Shown one piece after another: positions 45,944-56,900 of a stretch of 64,000 nucleotides of DNA. The stretch comes from Beroe forskalii (taxonomy: Eukaryota > Ctenophora > Nuda > Beroida > Beroidae). The notes under the pieces were generated by a model. That model did no database searches, was not told the DNA's origin, and worked only from the letters and a program-made list of their open reading frames with translations. The stretch is taken from positions 186,001 through 250,000 of the forward strand of contig WFMF01000177.1 of the NCBI GenBank assembly GCA_011033025.1. Direction: 5' to 3'. Positions within the stretch are counted from its first letter, which is position 1. The number at the start of each line of letters is the position of its first letter. A program made the translations under genes and the position numbers.

Positions 45944-48900
45944 ATTTTGACGCTGCTGGGACACAACGGAGCAGGAAAGACCACTACCATGAGTATTCTG
46001 AGTGGGTTGTATCCTCCCACATCCGGCACTGCAGTGGTGTATGGCAAGGATATCAGGAAGGACATGCGACTGGTGGGTGGTATTAGTTGTTATTATTATT
46101 ACATCAATTATCAGGTTTTTAGATGTTGCCTGCTACATCTTCAGCAGATAACATCCCTATAATATTCTGACTATCATTATTATACTCGTGATTTCCTGGC
46201 TTGGTCTTTGCACTGTAAGTCTGTAGCACATGACTATCAACAAACTAACACAGTGTTACGACCTGTGTCTCGTGATTATTGGTAGCTTCCAATAGGTTGA
46301 TGTCATTGTCATGGCTAAGAACTGAATGGGCATCGAACTGCCGATTTCCTGTCGAAAACAGTGAAATCACGAGTAGACATATTAATCCGTTTAACATTCT
46401 TTAAACGGGTTGCTCATGTGTCTGCAATCATATGCATGATATTGTGTCAACATGACTTTGTTAAAACATGAGTGAAACTCTGTGTTTTTAAAGCGTCAAG
46501 CCATCACTGTCAGTGGTAGTGGTCCACTATTATAGTGGTCCTTTATAGCGGCCCTCCAGTCGGTGAATCTTCAGTTTGCCGGTTTTACAATTTACATGAT
46601 GTTTTACAAGGTTCCAGGCATTTTTCCAGCTATCTAAACCCCCTCCCTCAGATCCGGCAAGACCTGGGGGTGTGTCCCCAGTTTAACGTCCTATTCGAGC
46701 ACCTCACAGTGGAAGAACACCTCTGGTTTTTCTCTTCTCTGAAGGGCACCCCTCCTACCAAAGTAAGGGAGGAGGTGGACTCCTTCATCAAGAGTGTGGG
46801 ACTGGCGGATAAAGCGAACAGTCTGTCTAGGGAACTGTCAGGTATGTCAAGGATTGTTTTGACTTTTAGATGAGTTGATGGGTACCTATTTCCCTACAAA
46901 TAGCGCTGGGTGCCTACCCTCAATAACACACAATAATTATAGAGTTTGTCCTCGAGACCTTTACCTATTGAATTGACAAACAATGCCCAGTCCGGCTTGG
47001 GTTTGCTGACTGTCATGGAACAGTACCATTATGCGTAATAATTGGAAGATATCTTCTAAACGAATAGATCGTTTAGAACGCATTCCGATCTCATATAATT
47101 GAATGTATCCAGGTGACTATAAGTCAAGACTTGGATAGATTCCAACTTAAGTCTGAGCTATTACAATGAATCATGTGAGGTCAAGCTACGATCTTATAGT
47201 GGGTCATGGGGCATTCTTTCTTTCTTTTGACTCGAGCCCCCACGTACCACAGTCAAGAAAATGGCAATAAATCTTGTAAAATGACGGCGCGCGCGAACTC
47301 CAAACGCAATTCTGGTGTGTGAGCCGCGCTGTGAACTAAATTTATCCACGCGCGCATGCGGGATTATTGCTGAACGTAACCACATGTCCAGTGTTGGCGA
47401 GCTTTATGTTACTATTCATAGCCTAGAGTATGTTGTGCCACTTTAATCAGGCAAACATCGTGTATTGTAGAGGGACATAATGTGCTTGTGTACATCTAAC
47501 GGAAGATCTTATGTGATCGCATGGCATTTGCGTGTACTTCTGTTCTGAGTGGCGTCATGATTATGATTCAGAATGGCGAATTGATGACGTACTGGGAGCC
47601 AAACTTTCCACCTCAGTCCTCGACACGAAATTTTAACTCACGAAACTCAATTTCCCAAACCTTTGCCTAGAGGTGGAATGATGTAAAGTGTAGTGAGGTG
47701 AATTATCGTACAAGACGAAAAGTCCGTTCCACGACGTACTGATTTACATTGCACTGTATTTATTAGTTTATTGCGTAAGAAAATGATTAAAATATGTTTC
47801 AGGAGGTATGAAGAGGAAGCTGTGTGTTGCTATGGCATTCGTTGGCAATTCTAGGATTGTAATCTTGGATGAACCTACTGCCGGGGTAAGCTGTATTATG
47901 GAACCTTCTGAAGTTATTATCGGGGTTTTTAATGCACAGACTCTTGCCTGATCGGGCCCACGTCGGTTTATACCCTCGCCCTTTGGTCTGTGGGGCTCTA
48001 AACTGAATAAATCTCTAGGAAAGTAGCCCATTAAAATGTGTCCAACTAAAATGGTCTCAATAAGCGCGAGTCTATGTATTTTGTGGATATGTAGTTAGTA
48101 ATGAACACCTCTTCATGATAACGTTACAGGCCTGAAATCATCGATGCCTAAAATTATCGTTCAAATCTCTTACTTTCGTTCTAATCTCGTAATTTCCCAC
48201 TATCTATTTCTCACCCTTACAACCGCAGGTTGACCCGTGGTCTCGACGCAGTATTTGGGAGATGGTTCTGAAACACAAGATGGACAGGACTATTCTCCTG
48301 TCCACCCATCACATGGACGAGGCTGACCTCCTGGGGGACAGAGTCGCCATCATGTCACATGGTACCTATTACTCTATTAGACTTCCAACGCTTTCTATCC
48401 AAGACATGTTCTCCTCCCTTAAAGCTCACCCTCGCCTCATGGGCTGGATTTCGTTCTTAGAGAGATATGTCCTCTAACGCCCTAAGCTAACGGTGGTGGT
48501 GTGTGTGCATTATGTCCTAATTATATAATATGATTGTACCTCAGGTAAGTTACTGTGCTGTGGATCGCCACTGTATCTCAAGTCAAGATTTGGACCTGGG
48601 TACTACCTTAACATCGAGAAGAATGCAGGTAACTGGTAACAGTTTAGTTCTTTACTACTGCTGACTGCATTTTAAACAATATTGCATGTAAAAACATCAT
48701 ATTAGGTTACCCGTACATTGTTGAATTCCTCATGACATACACCAATCAGCGTGTGATGAAAGTTCAACTCGCACCATGATTGGTCAATGTCAAACGTACA
48801 ACTGTGGGGAAACTGGGTAAGCTAATACGCCGATTGTAGTAGAGATTATTATTGGAATCGATTAATTAAAGGTGGGGATGAGCAATGTACGCAATGTAAG

Positions 48901-50768
48901 ACGACAAAACGAAACTATCAAACGCACGGGACACGTTTTGTAGAAGAAATGCACACCATAAAGCATCTATGAAAGTTAAAACCCCTTGTTTGTGTACGAG
49001 TTAAACAAGGTGCTAACCTTCCCTCTTAGAATTTCGACACGGTTTGCGTTGCCACATCAAGAGAATAAACTGTAGAATTGTTCTGAATTTACCAAGTGAT
49101 ACAGGTGGAGATTTCCGACTAATACTGAGATCTATCACAACATATCACAATAATATCCATGAGCCATATCTCCTAGAGTTAGGTGACCATGTCATGTGTT
49201 ATGTCCCGTGGTAATCCTTATAAGGTATAATTACACAACACATTCCCCAGGAAGTGCAGGTACGCCTGATCTCTTAGAAGAGTTATCACGTGACCATGTC
49301 ACGTGGTATGTCAAGTGACCATGTCACGTGTTATTCCTTATAAGGTATTATTACACAATACATCTCCAGGAAGTGCCAGTACGCCTGATCTCCTGGAAGA
49401 GGCGTCGCGTGACCATGTCACGTGACCATGTCACGTGCATCCCTTATAAGGTATAATTACCCAGGAAGTGCCAGTACGCCTGATCTCCTGGAAGAGTTAC
49501 CGCGTGACCATGTCACGTGCATCCCTTATCTCTTATATAATTTCGCAACCTCTGTTGTTTGTGCGTAACGGCGGAAACATCTTCGGAACGCGCGCGCATT
49601 ACGATTTGTGCGGGTAACCATGGTGACACGTGCACGGAGAATTGCGCGTGCGCTCATTTCTGTTAATTGTTTTTTGATTACGTTGCTTCGTAACTTTTGA
49701 ACGGTTCAGAGTTTTTTGATGCGGTAAAAAGTATTCAGCAGATCTGAAATTTGCGAACGAGGTGCTGCGTAGCAGCGCCGAGTGAGCTGTGTATTAGCAG
49801 GCCCAACGGGCATTCTAGTCTTACTTATAAAGTCGCAAATCGTGTATGTTCTCCGTACGTCACGCCCCATGGCAACGCGCGCGCAATGGGGGAAATGCAC
49901 GTGCAGATTAATTACGCGCGCGTTCATCTCTGTTTAATGCTGTTTTAATTTTGGAGCTTCATAACTTTTGATGTGGTCGGAATTTTTTGATGCGGTAAAA
50001 AGTATTTAGTTGATTTGAAATTTGCGAACGAGGTGCTGCGTAGCAGCGCCGAGTGAGCTGTGTATTTGCAGGCCCAACGGGCCTGCTAGTAAGGTATAAT
50101 TACCCAGGAAGTGCCAGTACGCCTGATCTCCTGGAAGAGTTACCGCGTGACCATGTCACGTGCATCCCTTATAAGGTATAATTCCCCAGGAAGTGCCAGT
50201 ACGCCTGATCTCCTGGAAGACAGTGGGTTCGTTGCTCCCGATCAGCTGGAAGGGAATCCACCACCCTCCTCAGAAACTGACGGTTTGGTCATGTCAAAGC
50301 GGAAATCCAACTCTAACTCCATGTCTTCGGAGAAGAGTGGGGTGCCGGAGAAGTTCAACCAGTTCGATACCTCCCGGTGAGCATTCGTTAGTCACATGTG
50401 TGTCATGAATTGTCAGTTAAAACTCGTTATCTAAGGCATTCCTGAGTCAGTGAAATTCTTTTGTTTTTTACCGAGAGTGCCACTCGTCAACATCGGGCAG
50501 CTCGGTAAAAAACAAAACTAAAAGGATTTCATGTTATTCGCAATTTGCACTGATCGAGCAAATTTTTCTGCAATTTCTGCATGCAAGTCACTTAATTTGT
50601 TCAATTTGATTGGTGAAATTCATATTGATTTCATCATACTAATCTCACAACTTAAATAATAAATTACCAGGCTGATCCAAAGCTACGTGCCCCGAGCAAC
50701 TATTCACTATCAGAACGAACTGGAAATAAGCTATCTTCTTCCTTGGGAAGATAATACAGAGAAACTTA
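45944..50768 (+). CDS. ABCA-family transporter, NBD1 and regulatory exons
   Basis: Exons 45944-46072, 46652-46841, 47803-47885, 48229-48361, 48545-48628, 50190-50376 and 50671-50768, all phase-compatible. They encode a complete ABCA-type first nucleotide-binding domain: Walker [10 protein letters not shown]-loop CPQFN, signature LSGGMKRK (split by an intron), Walker [11 protein letters not shown], then VDP, and the H-loop [14 protein letters not shown] Ser-rich regulatory stretch follows and then an [24 protein letters not shown] region as in ABCA1-like proteins. ABCA proteins flip or export lipids at membranes. The expected TMD1 exons are not upstream. They are found downstream instead (51473-58941). 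What normally follows, TMD2 and NBD2, is not in the window. Confidence 0.88.
46842..47802. other. ABCA intron with CpG-rich patch
   Basis: Includes gacggcgcgcgcgaactcc at about 47283-47301, similar in style to the Helitron interiors, but no Helitron end was found. No exon recognised. Confidence 0.45.
47886..48228. other. ABCA intron, no feature seen
   Basis: Intron between NBD exons 3 and 4; nothing recognised. Confidence 0.5.
48629..49245. other. ABCA intron 5, left part
   Basis: No feature recognised before the exon-derived minisatellite starts at about 49246. Confidence 0.5.
49529..49818 (+). mobile_element. Non-autonomous Helitron, unit 1 of a tandem dimer
   Basis: Begins TC after A (49528) and ends CTAG after a hairpin, the Helitron signature. 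The internal hairpin ggtgctgcgtagcagcgcc and a weaker terminal hairpin (gcaggcccaacgggcattctag) precede the 3' end. 290 bp; no ORF. Confidence 0.85.
49819..50089 (+). mobile_element. Non-autonomous Helitron, unit 2 of a tandem dimer
   Basis: Starts TCTTACTTATAA immediately after unit 1 and ends with a perfect hairpin gcaggcccaacgggcctgc then CTAG, followed by T. The flanking minisatellite copies supply the intact empty site (cccttA|TAAGGTATAATT), so the insertion is exactly between A and T. Confidence 0.9.
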
Positions 50769-50996
50769 GTGAGAAAGTGAAGATTCTTATTATTAGTAAA
50801 CTGGTAATTCAAAATTTAGATTTAATCAGAAATAGGACGAGTAGAGTGGTTACGATAGGAGTTAGAATGGGGAGTTGGTGACGTCATTATCAGAGGATAG
50901 AGTGGGGAGTTGATGATGTCAATAGCAGAATGGTGTTTTTTGCTCTATTCTACTCATAATCGTGAGGATTCCTCTCACAGTTATGTCTTGCTTCAG

Positions 50997-53900
50997 ATCA
51001 CCTGAACTTGTACGTAAAGCACACAGATGACATTGATTTCGACGTGTTTGTGCCCTTCAACGACTCTCAAGCCATGTCCCAGGTAACACGTGATAGAGAG
51101 TCAGATCAATGTCCCTGGTAACGCGTGATAGAGGGTCAAATGATGACAATTTGTAGTTTTATTTGTGTCAAAGTGGTAAAACTTGCTAAAGTGTGTAGTT
51201 TCAAAATCCACGCTTAATCTTATTGATAAGTGCTCAATCTTCTGCTTTCTTAATAATTAACCTACTATAGAGACATGGGTATTGAGACACTATATAGTAC
51301 TGTGGTTTGCAACTTAAGGAGCTAGTTAAAACTTTCAGTGATACGATAAAGTTTAAAATCAGAAGCTTTCGAAAATCATGTGATTATCGTCGTCAGCTGT
51401 GGTTTGTAGATAAGAATAACGTATCCACATGGATAGTACTGTGGTTTGTAGATAAGAATAACGTGTCCGCAGTGGATAAAGACTAGTGATAGTGTGGTGT
51501 GGGCTGGTATTGAGTTTACCAACGTTAACGAGGTGCTGCCAGCACACGTGGAGTACACCCTCAGAATGAACGGTAAGTGATGTTAAGTGATGTTAGACAA
51601 TGAAAAGTGGAGTACACCCTCAGAATGAACGGTAAGTCATGAGTAAGTGAGGAGTTGTTATTCATGCTGAGTTGTTATTTATTAACTGAAAACTGTGAAG
51701 TGACTAAGTCTGCTGTTAGTATACGTTCAGAATGAACGGTAAGTGATGAGTTAAACGGTAAGTCATGAGTAAGTTAGACGGTAAGTCAGGGAGCTGTTAG
51801 TGTAGTCAAATGAGGAGTTATTATTCAATTTTTATCTGTTAACTGAGTTGTTATTCAGTTGTAATTTAACTGAGTTGTTATTCAGTTGTTATCTATTAGC
51901 TAGAAACTGTCAAGTGACTCAGCTACTAAGTTAGTATTTTAGTATACGCTCAGAATGAATGGTTTAAGTCATGAGCATGTGGTCCGGAGTGAGTGCATTA
52001 ATCAGTACAGCTAAGAATGAGGCGGAACGTCTACAATTAATTAATTAATTGGGTTGCCGAAATAAGTAAATAACTTTGCAGCGCAACCTAAATAACTTTG
52101 CAGCACAACCTTAATAACTTAGCAGCGCAACCTCAATAACTTTGCAGCGCAAATCAAGGTTGGCACAGGGGACGTAACAGAGCGGTTCTGGTCTCCCAGT
52201 CCTAACAATGGGTTCTCACATCGTCGATACGAGTGGTCGGGGTTCTGTTTTCTGCAGGTATAGTACTAAAGTACAGCTACTATAAATTGGTAGATGAGGT
52301 ATACTATCTTGGCTCGACCTATCATAAAAATCCTCTGGGCTGATCGTTCAAACTTCAGTGCATTGTGTGATGAGCCCTCGATAAAAGAGTACAATGGCAA
52401 GTTGCCAATTTGGTCTGACACAAAAATAAGTGGTCTGAAGTCAGTTCACCCTTCTAAAACCCTTCTAAAATATGAAAATGCCGTTGATTATGATAAGATT
52501 CTTGCTGCCAAATGCCAATGATTATTTCTCGCACGTTATTCCGTCAGGACATCATTGACCGGGCTATTATCGGAGAGCAAGCCGACACGTCAGGCTACGA
52601 GCAACCTGGCCCCTTGCCATCCAGCTACATTCAAGAGATGCCGTACCCCTGCCACTGCTGGGATGCGTGAGTTATACCGCGTGATTTTAGCTGGGACGCG
52701 TGAGTCATACCGCGTGGTTTTAGCTGGACACGTGAGTCATAACGCGTGGTTTTAGCTGACGACTGATTGGTCGCTAGGTTGCGTGATTTCAGCTTCTGAG
52801 AGCTGATTGGTTGCGTGATTATGTTGAGAGCTGATTGGGTTCGTCATTTCAGTTTACCCCTATACTAGTCGATTGTTTGTTTTTTTTCCTGGGTGATAAA
52901 TATTTCCATAATTCTTAATTCCATCATTATCATTGGTTGTTTCGGTATTTTCTACATTGTCCTTCAGTCTTCACGCTGCTCTATCCCCAGGTTTCTGAAG
53001 AACTCAGTGATCGTGCTGCCTATAGCACTGGTGCTGAGTTTTATCTACAGTGTCTGCGTGATAGTGAGGAACGTGGTGAATGAGAAGGAGGCGCGCATCA
53101 AGGAGGCTATGCAGCAGGTAATACATACATACATACATACATACATACATACATACATACATACATACATACATACGTACATACATACATACATACATAC
53201 ATACATACATGCATACATACATACATACATACACATCCACATGCAGCAGGTAATAATGCTAGCATTACTACTTTTTAGCATTTAAGCATTTAGTCTAATA
53301 TTACGCCAATACGCAGACGCCGCCCTTGGGTGCTTTTTTAATCATAATGCGCGTTGCATTGAAAGTATTTTGCGCGCTGTCCCGTGCAGGAAAAAGCACC
53401 CAGGCGCGGCGTAATAAAAACTAAAACGTCGAAAATAGGTTACACTTTTTAATTTAGGTATACAAAACTAAGGTGACAATGATATTCGTGTCGATCACCT
53501 AAATTAATAGGTGATTTCTTAATGCCTCATGATAAGGTATTATCCTCTCAGATGGGTCTCAGTAACTCGGTACACTGGTGTTCCTGGTATATAACCAGCA
53601 TGCTTCAGATGAGCGTCACCTCGACCATCCTCGTCCTCATGCTCCACTTCGGTAAGTGCTGTTAGTGTCTGTATTTGACACCGCACTAGTTATAGTGACA
53701 GTAGTTCAAGTTATAGTGACACTAGTTATAGCTTATAGTGACACTAGTTATAGCTTTATAGTGACACTAGTTATAGCTTCATAGTGACACTAGTTATAGC
53801 TTCATAGTGACACTAGTTATAGCTTTATAGTGACAATAGTTAAGGGTTTATATTGACACTAGTTAAAGCTTTATTGTGACACTAGTCATAGCTTTATAGT

Positions 53901-56900
53901 GACACTAGTTATAGCTTTATAGTGACACTAGGTATAGCTTTATAGTGACACTAGTTATAGCTTCATAGTGACACTAGTTATAGCTTTATAGTGACAATAG
54001 TTAAGGGTTTATATTGACACTAGTTAAAGCTTTATTGTGACACTAGTCATAGCTTTATAGTGACACTAGTTATAGCTTTATAGTGACACTAGGTATAGCT
54101 TTATAGTGACACTAGTTATAGCTTATAGTTACACTAGGTATAGCTTTATAGTGACACTAGTTATAGCTTTATAGTGACATTACTTGCAGCTTTATAGTGA
54201 CACTGGTTATAGCTTTATAGTGACACTAGTTATAGCTTATAGTGACACTAGTTAAAGCTTTATAGTGACACTAGTTATAGCTTCATAGTGACACTAGTTA
54301 TAGCTTCATAGTGACACTAGGTATAGCTTCTAGTGACACTAGTTATAGCTTCATAGTGACGTTAGTTATAGCTTAATAGTGACGCTTTATTCAAACACAA
54401 GGAAATAACATATCCCCCCTCAGGAAACATCACGCGACACAGTAACCCCGGGCTACTCTGGCTCTTCCTGCACGCCGGCTCCCTGGCTACTGTCAGCTTC
54501 TGTTTCCTTCTCAGTGTCTTCTTCAGGTGATATGAGATTGTCTTTTCAAACGCAAGAAAATAATTTATGATTTCAAATTTTACGTTTGGACGTTAGATCT
54601 GTCCGTACTTATGTTTTGCGGTTGAAGAAAGCACTTTGTGTGCTTAGTACTAGTAAAGTAGTAAGGGAATAATATTGTTATATGTAGGGTATCTGCAAAA
54701 AATTCCTTACTAAGGTTTTAGTGGCTCAATCGAATCTAATAAGTGTCTAGAGCAACCAAAAAATTTATTCAATTTTTTCATTCCCGGAAACCTCCGAGTG
54801 CCCACGCCCTTTTTGACCGTGGGAATTTTAAAGAAAAATTGCTAAAAATTTATTCAAAAGCAACTAGGACATGATTATAGACTCTAACCCAATGTTTTTT
54901 GGCACGAGAAATCGTTTGAAACCAATATCTCAGTCCTAGAACCAATGTTTTGGCCATAATGGGCCACGCCCACTTTTTCCCATCAAAATTATGGCCGAAA
55001 GTCATAAGTTTTCATATGATCTCAACTAGGGCATGATTATACTCGAATCCTAGGTATTTTGGCACGATAAATCGATTGAAGCAACTTTGAAAACGCTTTA
55101 TTCATTATTTTGGACCACGACCACTTTTTCGCATCAATATTATGGCCGAAAATCTGAAGTTATTATATTATACTAGCAGGCCTTTGGGCTTGCATATGTA
55201 TATACACAGCTCACTCGGTTCTGCTACGCAGCACCTCGTTCGCAAAATTCAAACCCACAATTCATATTGATTGAATACTTTTTACCGCATCAAAAAATCC
55301 AATCAGATCAAAAGTTATGAGCAATGAAATCAAAACAGCATTTTTAACAGAAATGAACGCGCGTGCGATTCATCGGCACGTGAACTTTTCCCTCTGCGCG
55401 AGCGTTGCCATGGGGCGTGACGTACAGAGAAAAAACACGATTTGCGACATTATAAGTAAGATATATCATTCATAATCAAAATCTGCTTTAAATTTTATAA
55501 CTTCAAATTTTATAACTTCAAAAGTCTGATACGACTAGGGTACATTTCCTTGATCGACATTCGGGACACCGTATTACTATTACTTCTCTATTACAAGTGT
55601 TGTTAATGTTTGTCTAGTTCCTAAATACGGGTCCTGCAAGTTTATTGAGTGATCACTTCTGCTTTCCACTCTATCTTGATGTGATCTGATATAAGTTGGC
55701 CGTGAGACTTGAGGGTTCTGAAGAAGACCCTTGCCTGCTTCGCTCCTTGAACCTTATCCATGTAACATGCCTTGTTTGGGTTTTGTGCAAAGGAATACGC
55801 AGCATCCAACCCACCTGATCCTTTAGCAGTGTAAGCACCTAACACGTCCATACTGACTGTGTAACCGGTAATATCCGTCAAATTCATCACATCATCCATG
55901 TCCTTGTTAACAGGACTTATTTGGCAACCAGGCTCCGCGGTGCCCAAATAGATACGCATGTAAATGACCCCGTTTGTGCTGACCGTGTTGTAGAAGAATG
56001 AAGCAGCCCCCAATACAGTGCCCTCTCCGTCCAGAGTTTCCACAGTCTGAAGGAGGTAGAAATCCATGTTCTGGTCAGCGGTCTCTGGAACAGGGTTCAT
56101 CCGGATGGTAAACACGATGTTCTCTCCGGCTGCCACGTCCACAGCCAGTGGCTCTCCTATCTCTTCCCAAAACTCGGATGCCCCATCCACAACTCTTTGA
56201 AGCCGCTCAACTTCATTCCAGCCATCTCCATTACCCGCACTTTCGCATTGGTATCCACCACATGCCATATCGGCTATTCGGAGCATCCTTCTGCACCATT
56301 TATTCAATTTAGGAGAAGGATTTCCATCACCCACTTCGCAGTCGGAGATATCGAAGCCCCTGGCTCGGCATTTGTCCAGACGTCTGAAGGCTTTCTTGCA
56401 TTGATCGCCTGCTGCCACCGCAAGAAGAATCGCTACCAAAATAATCCTGCAAATCATCCTTTGCCTGTGTCTTCGGGGAGTAATCACGTGTATCACGGCT
56501 TATGATATATATTCGAAACTAAGGATTCGAAGGGTGTTTTCTAATAAACGGAAAAAGAGGATTCTGTTCAACGGTAGTCACAGAATACAAAGTACCTATA
56601 AAAATATTACCGCGCACCTAAGCCACGTGATTATGATGTTATGGCTATATTGCCTCAAGTGGCATATTGATGTGACTGGACTTTTAACACTACCGTCACA
56701 CACAGAATCCTCATTTTCAAATTACCCGTTTATTAGAAAAAGCTGAAAAGGAAGATATCTCCTTGAGTTGGGGCCACTGCACCCCTTCATATTTGGTCCA
56801 ATCTCATTCCCACAGGGAAGATAAGGCTCAGACCGAAGATAAGTTTACAAATTTCTCATACAAAAACGTGAACCCAATCTGAGGAACCCAATCTGAGAAA

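Larger units (their letters stand above)
49246..50189 (+). repeat. Minisatellite built from a splice acceptor plus exon start
   Basis: Five copies of ccaggaagtgccagtacgcc tgatctcctggaaga (acceptor and first about 35 nt of the exon at 50190), joined by cgtgaccatgtcacgtgcat and cccttataaggtataatt. The last copy is the real exon start. A Helitron dimer (49529-50089) interrupts the array. Confidence 0.9.

Noticed and set aside
49529..50089. Self-cleaving ribozyme (hammerhead) in the hairpin-rich repeat
   Set aside because: No CTGATGA..GAAA core. The hairpins plus A|TC..CTAG|T ends are explained by Helitron termini.
53004..53285. ORFs over the (ATAC)n tract
   Set aside because: Low-complexity YMYVC or YIHTY repeats produced by a tetranucleotide microsatellite in an intron.
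56197..56505. Plus-strand 102-residue ORF
   Set aside because: Antisense shadow of the secreted-protein gene at 55642-56454, which has the signal peptide and the better codon structure.
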